Assembly: GCA_017443765.1 (NCBI GenBank)
Contig: JAFSYB010000085.1
Span: forward strand, 1-37,886
Length of the DNA stretch: 37,886 nt
From: Muribaculaceae bacterium
GTDB taxonomy: Bacteria; Bacteroidota; Bacteroidia; Bacteroidales; Muribaculaceae
Direction: 5' to 3'
Part shown: positions 15,454 to 24,109 of the stretch, one piece after another
Layout of the letters: each line of letters starts with the position of its first letter
Numbering within the stretch: the stretch's first letter is position 1
Notes under the pieces: model-generated
Database searches by the model: none
Told to the model about the DNA's origin: nothing
The model's input: only the letters and a program-made list of their open reading frames with translations
Position numbers and translations under genes: made by a program

Positions 15454-16695
15454 ATGAACTGCAAACTGCTACTCGCTGCGCTGCTGAGCTCACTGTTGCT
15501 TGCCCCGGCAGCTCTTTGCCAGCCCACCACACCCGATGTGAACCGCTACGGCACCAACAACCAGGTGAGCGACATGATTGCCATCTACTATGCCCGCGAG
15601 AACCGCCTGCAATGGACAACCGAGCACTTGACCCCGTATGTGACACACACGTTCCAGGACGGCCACACCGAATGGCTCTTCCAGGGCTTCATGTTCATCG
15701 ACTTCGTTATCAACAACCGCATGCTCCTGCACCACAAGGACACATATCAGTCGGCAGTCAAGAGCGACTGGCAGCAGCTGCTCGAGATGCCGTTCACTGC
15801 CGGACGAATGTTCGACGCCCTGGACCAGACCATCAGCAGCTACAAGCAGCAGCTTGGCGCGCCACCATTCCGACACAAGGTGGTGATGGGCATACCCATC
15901 CCCATCAAGAACCAAACCAACTGGGGCCGCATCGGCAATCGAAACCTCGACTTCTCGCGCGACGACGACCGCGTGACGGCCATCAAGTGGTTTATCGACG
16001 AGTTTCTCAAGGAATACAAGAAACACCACTACCGCAATTTCGACCTCGACGGCTTCTACTGGGTGGAGGAAGACATGGAGCAAACCAACCAGCTGGCAAC
16101 CCCCATCTCGGCCTACCTGCACCGACTGGGCTACAAGCACTACTGGATGCCCTACCTGAAGGCTTTTGGCTCGACCGACTGGCAACCCAAGGGCTTCGAC
16201 TACTGCTACACGCAGCCGGGGAGTTACTGCTGCCTGGAAGACCGCGACACCACCATTGTGGTGTCGGCCTGCCAAAAAGCCAAGCGGCGCGGCATGGGCT
16301 TGGTGATGGAAATCAACGAGAAACTCTTTGGCAAACCCGATGTGTTTATTCCACGCATCAACAAGTGCATCGACATCTTTGAGCAATATGGGGTTTACGA
16401 CCAAGCGGCAATGTCCTACTACGACGCGGAGCGCATGATTTACTGCATCCGCGAGGGAAAGCTCTTGAAGCACACGCTCACCGGCAAGCACTTAGTCATG
16501 GCGCGGCAGGTGATGGACCGCATGGCCCAGCACATTGTGGACCGCTACAAGCGCCGCTACCTCCCAGCCTACACGCCCACGCAAGACTCATCAGGACAAG
16601 GCTCCGGCACAGGCACCAACTCCGGCACAGGCACAGGCGGCGGCAACCAACGCGGCAGCGACGACTGGCGCAACCCCGATTACTGGCACTTCTGA
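15454..16695 (+). CDS. Secreted DUF4855-family protein
   Basis: Protein of 413 residues with a signal peptide (about 1-22, MNCKLLLAALLSSLLLAPAA). The body carries DMIAIYYARE, WLFQGFMFIDF, GIPIPIKNQTNWG, then FDLDGFYWVEEDM and GLVMEINEKLF. I recognise it as DUF4855, a family with a glycoside-hydrolase-like barrel whose activity is not established to my knowledge. The Asp and Glu in DLDGFYWVEED are natural catalytic candidates (inference). The C-terminus is a Gly/Ser/Thr-rich tail. It follows a peptidoglycan hydrolase and is closed by a strong terminator, so a role in glycan handling is possible but unproven. Confidence 0.75.
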   Translation: MNCKLLLAALLSSLLLAPAALCQPTTPDVNRYGTNNQVSDMIAIYYARENRLQWTTEHLTPYVTHTFQDGHTEWLFQGFMFIDFVINNRMLLHHKDTYQSAVKSDWQQLLEMPFTAGRMFDALDQTISSYKQQLGAPPFRHKVVMGIPIPIKNQTNWGRIGNRNLDFSRDDDRVTAIKWFIDEFLKEYKKHHYRNFDLDGFYWVEEDMEQTNQLATPISAYLHRLGYKHYWMPYLKAFGSTDWQPKGFDYCYTQPGSYCCLEDRDTTIVVSACQKAKRRGMGLVMEINEKLFGKPDVFIPRINKCIDIFEQYGVYDQAAMSYYDAERMIYCIREGKLLKHTLTGKHLVMARQVMDRMAQHIVDRYKRRYLPAYTPTQDSSGQGSGTGTNSGTGTGGGNQRGSDDWRNPDYWHF

Positions 16696-16792
16696 CCCCG
16701 CGAGGCTGAATCGGCATAGCCACACGCACAGCAGCGGCTTCCCGCAACCAGGCGACAACAAGCCGTTTTCACATTAAATAATGGACTTCGGG

Positions 16793-16846
16793 AATGAGTT
16801 TTTTCCAAATCTGCCTCAAAAGCAGACGGCTTGGAAAAAACTCATT
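16793..16846 (+). terminator. Strong terminator after the DUF4855 gene
   Basis: AATGAGTTTTTTCCAA (16793-16808) is perfectly complementary to TTGGAAAAAACTCATT (16831-16846), with an inner TCTGC/GCAGA stem. The gap 16696-17070 otherwise shows only the promoter of the next gene. Confidence 0.75.
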
Positions 16847-16996
16847 TGCTTGCACACCCCATTGGAACTCAGGCTGTGTGGGGGCACACGCATGGTTGGC
16901 GCATGACAATGCGAATGAAACCTATAGTTTCCAGTAGAAATAAAGCTTATTTTGGAAATTTGCAATGAAAAATTCCGTTTTTCCCGAACTTTTGCT

Positions 16997-17004
16997 TAAC
17001 TTTG
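16997..17004 (+). promoter_or_regulatory. -7 element of the first paralogous secreted protein
   Basis: TAACTTTG matches TAnnTTTG. The -33 side (CGTTTT around 16976-16981) is degenerate. Start near 17010, leader about 60 nt to the ATG at 17071. It overlaps the TTG at 17002, which excludes the longer reading frame. Confidence 0.55.
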
Positions 17005-17070
17005 CCGAAAATCATTGACATTATATTCACTCAATTGAGTTTTTATTCACCAATCTTTACATTCACCTTT

Positions 17071-19971
17071 ATGAAACAAGTACACGCTTTTCTTTTGGCA
17101 GCCGTTGTGGCGATAGCCACGATGACTGCTGCGGCGCAGGCTCTCCCTGGAAAACAGGTGAAGAAAGCCTCGTTCGAGAATGCGAAAGCATTAGCTGGAT
17201 TGGTATCAGAGAAGACTGTGGCCCAGCCATTCAGTTTTCCTGCCGCCCCCCAGAAAGACGATGCCATGTGCCTCACAGGCAAAACATCCAAGAGCAATGC
17301 TCCTCGCAGAGCCACCGTGCTGATTGAAACGCCTCCTGAGGGCACCGTGAAGTACTACACCCGCTCGGGCAGCACTTATAATGCCCGTAACTACGGCAAC
17401 ACGCCGCAGGCACAAGAGGGTGTCGTCACCATCGTGTTCTGCGACAACAATGAGGTGTATATCCAGAACCCCGTGAGCTCGGCCTATCAAGCCGGCACCT
17501 ACGTCAAGGGCACGCTTGAGGGCAACACCATCACCGTGCAACTGCCGCAGACCCTCTGGAGCCCCAACACCAGCTACAGCGCCGAGCTGGCCTGGCTCGA
17601 CATCACGCCCTATGTGGACGGTACCGCTACCAGCTATTATGACCCCTCCATAACGGCCGACCGCACCAACACCACAGCGGTTTACACCATTGAGGACGGC
17701 GTGATTTCGTTGCAGGGCAGCAGCAGCACCTACGTGCTGGCAGCCGTGTGGGACGATGACAACATGTGGCATGGCAGCGGCGACTTCGAGAGCGTCTATA
17801 CCGAAACCACGCTCGAAGAGCCCATCACGCCTCCTGCGGGCATCACCCCCGTCACCTACTACTATACCGGCAATTCGTACTATTCGAGTGCCAGCCACGC
17901 CTTCTCCTCCACGGTGAACGTTGTGAAAGACGGCAACGATGTCTATATCCAGGGCCTTGCCACCGGCGACGCCGACTATGAGATTCTCCCCGACGCTTGG
18001 GCTATGGGTACGCTCAACGGCAACACCCTCACCATCCCCATGGGACAGTACATGGGTCTCTACAGCGGTTCGCCCATGTATCTGGTTGGCTATAGCGGCA
18101 GCGCAGCAGCCGATGTCACCTTCACCTACGATGCCGACGCCAACACCTTCACCCTCGACAACCTGATGTTTGTCAACGGCAAGAAGGATGCCATCTACTA
18201 CTACACTTACACCGAGGCCGGCGCTCTGATCACCCTGGAAGAGCCCACCCCCGAACCCGAGCCCGAACTCGTGGTGGTTCCCGAAACCGCGACCATCGAG
18301 GACGGTTGGAGCATCGAGGCCAGCGGAAGCAAAACCCTCTCGATGGCTACCCAGGTGGCCTTCGACGGCAACGATGTCTATTTCCAGGGCGTGCCCTACT
18401 ACTTCTCCACCGCCTGGATCAAGGGCACCATCGCCGACGGCGTGGCAAGCTTCCCCAGCGGACAGTTTGTGGGTAGCGACAGCTATGGTAATGAGTTCAT
18501 CGTCAGCTATGACGGCAGCGATATTCAGTTCACCTACGATGCCGAGAACCATGTCTTCACTCTCGCTTCCGATTACGTCATTGAGTACAGCGAACCCACA
18601 TACGGTAATGGAAGCATGTGGGTGTACTTCACCTCGATGAGCGTCTATAAAGGCGAAATCGTCGAGCCCGAGGTGGTTGAGGTACCCGAGGGACTGACAA
18701 CCGAGGTTTACACCTGGACAGGCAGCACGCTCACATTCGACGATGACAACAATGCTGTCTATACCGATTTCACCAACTACATCAATGTGGGCTACGACGG
18801 CAACGAAGTGTATGTGCAGGGTCTGTGCGCCGACCTGCACGAGGCTTGGGTGAAGGGAACCATCGACGGCACCACCGCCACCTTCGCCGCCGGCCAGTAC
18901 TTTGGCACGGACGACCGTTTGGCAGCCTATGGCTATACCTATCCCCACTACTTCGTGGGTTATGACGGCAGCGACATCAAGGATGTCGTGTTCACCTTCG
19001 ACTCCGAAGCCAAGTCGTTCATCACCGATGACTACATCATTGACAACGAGGAGGATGATGCCCTCAGCTACTATGTGATTTACACCGACAACGCCTGGAA
19101 TCTCCTCCACGAGGTGGCTGGCAAGCCCGCAGCTCCCAGCGTGACCGGTTGGAAACTCGTGGACACCAGCTACCCGCTTATCCACCTCGACATTCCGCTG
19201 GAAGACGTTGACGGTAACCAGATGAACCCCAACAAGGTGTTCTATCGTATCTTCACCGACGTGGAGCATGACGTCCAGCAGCTCGCATTCACTCCCGATG
19301 ATTATAGGAACGTCACCGAGACCATGTATGAGATACCTTACACCTTCGACGATGATTGGGACATCTACGAGGGCGGTGCTACTGTCTATCTGAATCAGGA
19401 TCTCGACTATGCTGCCATCAACCGGATTGGTGTGCAGGTTGTCTATTACGGCGGCATGAATCAGCCCACGGGCCTCATGCGTGAGCCAGCCGATAACGAG
19501 AGTGATATCGTTTGGCAGTTCATCAAGGACTACACGCCCACCGTGCGCACCATCACCGGCACCGTGTATGACCAGAACAACCAGCCGCTCGCCGGTGTCA
19601 CCGTCACCGCCACCGCCGTGGTCGAAGACGAGCCCGCCGGCATGCTGCGCGAGCCCGCCGAGACCTACACCACCGTCACCGGCGACGACGGCACCTACAG
19701 CATCGAGGTACCCGCCAGTGCCACCTACACCCTCACCTTCGAGAAAGAGGGGTACAAGTCGCAGACCGTTGCCGAGAGTGATGCCACATCCATTATCCTG
19801 GAAGACGACGCACCCACTGCTGTGAGCGATGTCAACAGTGCTACGGCTGTGGCCGGCGTGAAATACTACAACGCCGCCGGCCTCGTCGCCGACAAGCCCT
19901 TCGACGGCGTGAACATCGTGGTCCGGCGCATGAGCGACGGCTCCGTCACGGTCACGAAAGTAATCAAGTAA
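17071..19971 (+). CDS. Large secreted repeat protein with C-terminal sorting-like domain (paralog 1)
   Basis: Protein of 966 residues from the ATG at 17071. Signal peptide MKQVHAFLLAAVVAIATMTA; then four related beta-rich modules near residues 118, 284, 427 and 571, each with the core GNDVYxQG ... AWxKGTxxGxxxxxPxGQxxG and a trailing DVTFTYDAExxxFTL. A Glu/Pro linker (PTPEPEPELVVV) lies between modules 2 and 3. Next come a region that ends in KVFYRIFTDVEHD, a carboxypeptidase-regulatory-like Ig domain (about 825-905, ITGTVYDQNNQPLAGVTVTA) and a terminal domain AGVKYYNAAG ... VTVTKVIK similar to Bacteroidetes type IX sorting domains. The modules resemble no enzyme I know; likely an outer-surface or extracellular binding protein. 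The next gene is its paralog. Residues 257-284 are encoded by a tract identical to that gene. Confidence 0.85.
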   Translation: MKQVHAFLLAAVVAIATMTAAAQALPGKQVKKASFENAKALAGLVSEKTVAQPFSFPAAPQKDDAMCLTGKTSKSNAPRRATVLIETPPEGTVKYYTRSGSTYNARNYGNTPQAQEGVVTIVFCDNNEVYIQNPVSSAYQAGTYVKGTLEGNTITVQLPQTLWSPNTSYSAELAWLDITPYVDGTATSYYDPSITADRTNTTAVYTIEDGVISLQGSSSTYVLAAVWDDDNMWHGSGDFESVYTETTLEEPITPPAGITPVTYYYTGNSYYSSASHAFSSTVNVVKDGNDVYIQGLATGDADYEILPDAWAMGTLNGNTLTIPMGQYMGLYSGSPMYLVGYSGSAAADVTFTYDADANTFTLDNLMFVNGKKDAIYYYTYTEAGALITLEEPTPEPEPELVVVPETATIEDGWSIEASGSKTLSMATQVAFDGNDVYFQGVPYYFSTAWIKGTIADGVASFPSGQFVGSDSYGNEFIVSYDGSDIQFTYDAENHVFTLASDYVIEYSEPTYGNGSMWVYFTSMSVYKGEIVEPEVVEVPEGLTTEVYTWTGSTLTFDDDNNAVYTDFTNYINVGYDGNEVYVQGLCADLHEAWVKGTIDGTTATFAAGQYFGTDDRLAAYGYTYPHYFVGYDGSDIKDVVFTFDSEAKSFITDDYIIDNEEDDALSYYVIYTDNAWNLLHEVAGKPAAPSVTGWKLVDTSYPLIHLDIPLEDVDGNQMNPNKVFYRIFTDVEHDVQQLAFTPDDYRNVTETMYEIPYTFDDDWDIYEGGATVYLNQDLDYAAINRIGVQVVYYGGMNQPTGLMREPADNESDIVWQFIKDYTPTVRTITGTVYDQNNQPLAGVTVTATAVVEDEPAGMLREPAETYTTVTGDDGTYSIEVPASATYTLTFEKEGYKSQTVAESDATSIILEDDAPTAVSDVNSATAVAGVKYYNAAGLVADKPFDGVNIVVRRMSDGSVTVTKVIK

Positions 19972-19986
19972 TCGCTTTCGCGCCCC

Positions 19987-20041
19987 AGTGAATAGGGATG
20001 GCGCACCGCATGGAAATGCAGTGTGTCATCCCTACTGTTTT
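19987..20041 (+). terminator. Terminator after paralog 1
   Basis: TAGGGATG (19993-20000) pairs with CATCCCTA (20027-20034), with further paired GCAC/GTG and GCAT/ATGC inside, followed by CTGTTTT. This separates the two paralogous genes into their own transcripts. Confidence 0.6.
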
Positions 20042-20096
20042 CAATAGTATTGCGTGGTTTTTTGGCCAAAAATTTCAATCCTATTGTTTTTTTTAT

Positions 20097-20104
20097 TAAT
20101 TTTG
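20097..20104 (+). promoter_or_regulatory. -7 element of paralog 2
   Basis: TAATTTTG matches TAnnTTTG. The -33 box is weak. Start near 20111, leader about 60 nt to the ATG at 20172, the same leader length as paralog 1. Confidence 0.5.
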
Positions 20105-20171
20105 CCCGATAATGGTCATGTGTTTTTCCATTTATTAAATAATTGTTTGTTTCACTTTAATTTAAAAGCTT

Positions 20172-22826
20172 ATGAAGAAGTTTCACGCTTTTCTGTTGGC
20201 AGCCGTTGTGGCCTTGGCCCCGATGACTGCCCTGGCGCAGGCTTTGCCGGGCAAGAAGGCTCCCACAAGGACCCAGACCGAGCGCCTGCTCAGCAACCTG
20301 CTGGAGAAGACTCCCGTCGCCAAGACGTTTGCAGCCGCTCCCGCAGTGAACCGGGTGGAGGCCAAGGGCGGCGTTGCCGCCACCAACGGCCCGCGCCGTG
20401 TAACCGATGTGATTACCGAGGCCCCCGAGGGCACGGTGAAGTACTACAGCCGCGCTGGCGGTGCCTATAACGCCCGCACCTACGGCAACGAGGCGCAAGA
20501 GCAAGATGGATTGATCACCATCGTGTTCTGCGACAACAACGAGGTGTATATGCTTGATGTGCTGAGCATGGTGACCACTAAGTCCTATATCAAGGGCACG
20601 CTCGAGGGCAACCAAATCACGGTGCAACTGCCGCAGACAGTTTACAACACCGGCCAGGGCTACAACCTGGAGATTGCCTGGCTCGACATCTCGGCCTATC
20701 TCGATGGCACCGCTTCGAGCTATTACAACTCGGCCGTCACGGCCGACCGTGAGAACACCACCGCCGTGTTCACCATCGACGACGACGGTGTGATCTCGCT
20801 GCAGGGCAGCTCCGAGAGCTATGTGCTCGCCGGTGTGTGGGACGACGACGACATGTGGTACGGCGCAGGCGACTATGCAAGCGTCTACACCGAGACCGAG
20901 CTCGAAGAGACCGTCACCCCGCCCGTTGGCATCACCCCCGTCACCTACTACTATACCGGCAATTCGTACTATTCGAGTGCCAGCCACGCCTTCTCCTCCA
21001 CGGTGAACGTCGTGAAAGACGGCAACGATGTCTATATCCAGGGTCTTGCCACCGGCGATGCCAACAACGTGATTCTCCCCGAAGCCTGGGCCAAGGGCAC
21101 GCTCGACGGCAACACCGTCACCATCCCCATGGGACAGTTTATGGGCCTCGCCACTGGCTCGCCCATCTATCTGGTGGGCTACCAGAACAGTGCCGCCGGT
21201 GATGTCACCTTCACCTACGATGCCGAGGCCGACACCTACACCCTCGACAACGACATGTTTGTCAACGGCAAGAAGGATGCCATCTACTACTGGAGCTACA
21301 CCCAGGCCGGTGCTGTGATCAGCATGACTGAGCCCGAACCCGAACCCGAACCCGAGCTCGTGGTGGTTCCCGAGACCGCAACTGTCGAGGACGGCTGGTC
21401 AATCCAGGCCAGCGGCTCGAAGGAACTCGCAATGGGCACCCAGGTGGCCTTCGACGGCAACGATGTGTACTTCCTGGGTGTGGCCTACTGGTTCCCCGAA
21501 GCTTGGATCAAGGGTACCATCGCCAACGGCGTGGCCAGCTTCCCCAGCGGACAGTTTGTGGGTGCCGACAGCTATGGCAATGAGTACGTCAGCAGCATCG
21601 ATGGCGAACCCATCGAGTTTGCTTACGACGAGGAAAACCAAACCTTCACCCTTACTTCGGACTACCTCCTCGAGACCGCCGATCCCGAATACGACGGCAG
21701 CAATATGTATGTGTACTTCAGCTCGATGAAGCTGTTCAAGGGCGAGATTGTCGAGCCCGAGCCTGTTGTGACTCCCGAGAATCTGCTGACCGAGACCTAC
21801 ACTTGGACCGGCTACGATGTGGCCTATGAGGACACCGACGACGATGAGACCACCGAGGATGAGGCCGTTTACACCGAGTTCACCCGCTTCGTCAACATCG
21901 GCTTCGATGGCAACGACGTGTATGTGCAGGGTCTGTGCGAGGCCTTCCCCGAGGCTTGGGTCAAGGGCACGCTCGAGGGCAACATCGTCACCTTCGCAAC
22001 CGGCCAGTTCTTTGGCAAGGACGACAGCTGGGTGGCTTGGGGCTATCCCGCCGACTACTACTACTTTGTGGGCCTCGGCGAATTTGGCATCCAGGATGTC
22101 ACCTTCACCTACGATGCCGAGAACAACCACTTCGAGAGCCAGGATTGGATTCTCATCAACAGCAAGGAGAACGAAATCTACTACTACAGCATCAACGCCG
22201 AGAACGAGTGGAACAAATTCGTTGAGGTGGCCGGCAAGCCTGTCAACCCCGAAATCACCGATGTCAAGATTGCCGATGTCATGTACCCGAAGATGTACAT
22301 CACCATCCCGCTGGAGACCACCAACGGCGATGCCATGAATCCCGATAAGGTGTTCTACCGCATCTTCACCGATGTGGAGCACGAGGTTGCTCCGCTGCCC
22401 TTCGAGCCGGAAGACTATCCCTATCTCGAGCTCGAAGAGACCATGTATGAGATTCCTTACACCATGCACGACGACTACGACATCTACGAGGGTGGCAGTC
22501 TCGTCTATTTCAACCAGGATGCCGACTTCCTCGCCTCTGTCAACCAGGTTGGTGTGCAGGTGGTGTACTACGGCGGCCTTGACACCGCTGGCGGCGCACC
22601 GCGTCTTGCTCCCGGCGATGCCATCGACAACGAGAGCGACATTGTGTGGTTCTTCGTCAAGGACTACATCGACACTGCCGTGGCCGACCTGAACGCTGCC
22701 GATGTCGAGAGCGTGACCTATGTGAACGTGGCTGGCATCAAGAGCAACAAGCCCTTCGACGGCGTGAACCTCGTGGTGAAGAAGATGAGCGACGGCACGG
22801 TCAACGTCACGAAAGTGATCAAGTAA
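20172..22826 (+). CDS. Large secreted repeat protein with C-terminal sorting-like domain (paralog 2)
   Basis: Protein of 884 residues, collinear with the upstream gene. Signal peptide MKKFHAFLLAAVVALAPMTA with cleavage near ALAQALPGKK. The same four modules occur near residues 122, 283, 427 and 580 (for example GNDVYIQGLATGDANN and GNDVYVQGLCEAFPEAWVKG). The Glu/Pro linker PEPEPEPELVVVPE and the region KVFYRIFTDVEHEV also match. It lacks the Ig-like carboxypeptidase-regulatory domain of paralog 1 and goes straight to VTYVNVAGIKSNKPFDGVNL ... VNVTKVIK. A mid-protein Asp/Glu/Thr insertion (YEDTDDDETTEDEAV) is specific to it. Function unknown; domain make-up suggests export through the type IX route or surface display (inference). 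It is closed by a perfect terminator hairpin. Confidence 0.85.
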   Translation: MKKFHAFLLAAVVALAPMTALAQALPGKKAPTRTQTERLLSNLLEKTPVAKTFAAAPAVNRVEAKGGVAATNGPRRVTDVITEAPEGTVKYYSRAGGAYNARTYGNEAQEQDGLITIVFCDNNEVYMLDVLSMVTTKSYIKGTLEGNQITVQLPQTVYNTGQGYNLEIAWLDISAYLDGTASSYYNSAVTADRENTTAVFTIDDDGVISLQGSSESYVLAGVWDDDDMWYGAGDYASVYTETELEETVTPPVGITPVTYYYTGNSYYSSASHAFSSTVNVVKDGNDVYIQGLATGDANNVILPEAWAKGTLDGNTVTIPMGQFMGLATGSPIYLVGYQNSAAGDVTFTYDAEADTYTLDNDMFVNGKKDAIYYWSYTQAGAVISMTEPEPEPEPELVVVPETATVEDGWSIQASGSKELAMGTQVAFDGNDVYFLGVAYWFPEAWIKGTIANGVASFPSGQFVGADSYGNEYVSSIDGEPIEFAYDEENQTFTLTSDYLLETADPEYDGSNMYVYFSSMKLFKGEIVEPEPVVTPENLLTETYTWTGYDVAYEDTDDDETTEDEAVYTEFTRFVNIGFDGNDVYVQGLCEAFPEAWVKGTLEGNIVTFATGQFFGKDDSWVAWGYPADYYYFVGLGEFGIQDVTFTYDAENNHFESQDWILINSKENEIYYYSINAENEWNKFVEVAGKPVNPEITDVKIADVMYPKMYITIPLETTNGDAMNPDKVFYRIFTDVEHEVAPLPFEPEDYPYLELEETMYEIPYTMHDDYDIYEGGSLVYFNQDADFLASVNQVGVQVVYYGGLDTAGGAPRLAPGDAIDNESDIVWFFVKDYIDTAVADLNAADVESVTYVNVAGIKSNKPFDGVNLVVKKMSDGTVNVTKVIK

Positions 22827-22857
22827 TCCAGCTGTTTAGCTTTACCGTTTGATAATC

Positions 22858-22893
22858 CAGAGGGCGCATTTCTGCAAATGCGCCCTCTGATTT
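22858..22893 (+). terminator. Terminator after paralog 2
   Basis: CAGAGGGCGCATTT (22858-22871) and AAATGCGCCCTCTG (22876-22889) form a perfect 14-bp stem with loop CTGC, followed by ATTTTC. Confidence 0.8.
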
Positions 22894-22902
22894 TCAACAA
22901 AA

Positions 22903-22933
22903 ATGTGACATGGGGACGGTTCTTTTGTCACAT
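22903..22933. repeat. REP-like palindrome with GGGGACGGTTCTTTTGTCACA core
   Basis: ATGTGACA (22903-22910) and TGTCACAT (22926-22933) flank GGGGACGGTTCTTT. This arrangement resembles REP-type repeats that I recall near REP-associated tyrosine transposases in other bacteria. No such transposase is in this window. A partial look-alike (ATGTGACATTTTGTCAT) lies at 5263-5279 upstream of the acyltransferase. Confidence 0.5.
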
Positions 22934-23021
22934 CAATTTCTTGGTGTAAAAGCGTGATGCCGACACCGAGCATCGGACCCGCGACCCGCCCGACCGCTTC
23001 GAGGTCTTTGACACAGCGCCT

Positions 23022-23136
23022 GCTCGCATGGCGAAACGCAGGCCGCAAGTCGGCATGAGGCCGAGGGTCTCAAAATGCATGGCCCCCCCACGGTGCCTCC
23101 CGCGTCGGGACCTCGAAGAGCGCCAACTACTGTATG
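23022..23136 (+). repeat. Dispersed repeat R1, copy A
   Basis: Contains GCATGGCGAAACGCAGGCCG, then CGCAAGTCGGCATGAGGCCG, AGGGTCTCAAAATG, a C-run CCCCCCCACGG, and CCTCGAAGAGCGCCAACT. The 34 nt at 23044-23077 are identical to copy B at 23284-23317. The hairpin part is shorter than in the other copies. The gap 22827-23515 carries no credible gene. Confidence 0.75.
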
Positions 23137-23275
23137 TGAGGCGGCGCCCTGCGGGCGGAACCACGTAGTGCTCGCGACCGAACGGGAGCCCGAAGGGCAA
23201 GCGTAGCGCAGCAAATTTATCAGAATTTGTTTCAAAATTCTCACAGCGGGAAGTTAATTATTTCGCCGTCCCATA

Positions 23276-23413
23276 AGGCGAAGCGCAAGTCGGCATGAGG
23301 CCGAGGGTCTCAAAATGAATGTCCCCCCACGGCGCACGCGTGGTGGTTGCGTGTGGCGTGGGGGGACAGCGATTTGTCCTGGAATGGGTCTCAAAGAGTG
23401 CCAACAACGCACG
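23276..23413 (+). repeat. Dispersed repeat R1, copy B, followed by R2
   Basis: Same order as copy A: GCGAAGCGCAAGTCGGCATG, AGGCCGAGGGTCTCAAAATG, then a long hairpin whose arms are CCCCCCACGGCGCACGC and GCGTGTGGCGTGGGGGG, then GGTCTCAAAGAGTGCCAAC. The short block CTATCACACAGCCGAGCCGA (R2) follows at 23425-23447. Confidence 0.75.
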
Positions 23414-23515
23414 TCTTATACCGGCTATCACACAGCCGAGCCGACACTGATAATCTTTTGTCCCTTGCGTTCCTTATCGTCTGATTTCCACTATTTGATG
23501 TGGGTTCAGGGGTAC

Positions 23516-24109
23516 TCAAAACAGGGTGGGCTGCTCTAAGAGTTGAAACGTGGTGCGATGCAGGGGTGTGACGCCGTGCTTGGCGATGGCTGCGCGGTGC
23601 TCTCGGGTGGGGTAGCCCTTGTTGCGCTCCCAGCCATATTGCGGGTACTGCTGGGCTAGCTGGCGCATGAGTTCGTCGCGGTGGGTCTTGGCCAGCACCG
23701 AGGCTGCAGCGATGCTCATCATCTTGGCGTCGCCGCCCACAATGGTGGTGTGCGGAATGTCGTGGTAGGAGGTGAAGCGGTTGCCGTCGATAAGCAGTGC
23801 CTCGGGGCGCACGGCGAGCTGGTCAATAGCGCGGTGCATGGCCAGAATCGAGGCCGCCAGGATGTTGATGCGGTCAATCTCGGCCGGCGTGGCCCAGGCC
23901 ACCGCCCATGCCACGGCCTCGCCCTCGATGATGGGGCGCAGGCGCTCGCGCTGGCGCTCGGTGAGCTGCTTGCTGTCGTTGAGCAGGTCGCAGGCAAAGT
24001 CGGGCGGCAGTATCACGGCGGCGGCAGTCACCGGCCCGGCCAGGCACCCACGGCCGGCCTCGTCGCAGCCGGCTTCCACGCGGCCGGCTATCAAATAGGG
24101 TTGAAGCAT
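23516..24109 (-). CDS. rnhB: Ribonuclease HII
   Basis: Protein of 197 residues. [16 protein letters not shown] (Asp16, Glu17) opens the domain; [25 protein letters not shown] [25 protein letters not shown] and [20 protein letters not shown] follow in the usual RNase HII order, with the acidic metal-binding residues present. It removes ribonucleotides from DNA and cuts RNA in RNA-DNA hybrids. Its ATG overlaps the stop of the prenyl synthase by one base (TGATG on the minus strand), so translation is probably coupled. Confidence 0.93.
   Translation of the reverse strand: MLQPYLIAGRVEAGCDEAGRGCLAGPVTAAAVILPPDFACDLLNDSKQLTERQRERLRPIIEGEAVAWAVAWATPAEIDRINILAASILAMHRAIDQLAVRPEALLIDGNRFTSYHDIPHTTIVGGDAKMMSIAAASVLAKTHRDELMRQLAQQYPQYGWERNKGYPTREHRAAIAKHGVTPLHRTTFQLLEQPTLF

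Noticed and set aside
17206..19269. 687-residue antisense ORF across paralog 1 (and similar antisense ORFs across paralog 2)
   Set aside because: It mirrors the codon bias of a GC-rich, repeat-rich gene; the plus-strand frame has a signal peptide, modules, promoter and terminator.
23500..23530. Possible tRNA-like GTTCAGG segment
   Set aside because: No cloverleaf can be drawn around it and it runs into the 3' end of rnhB.
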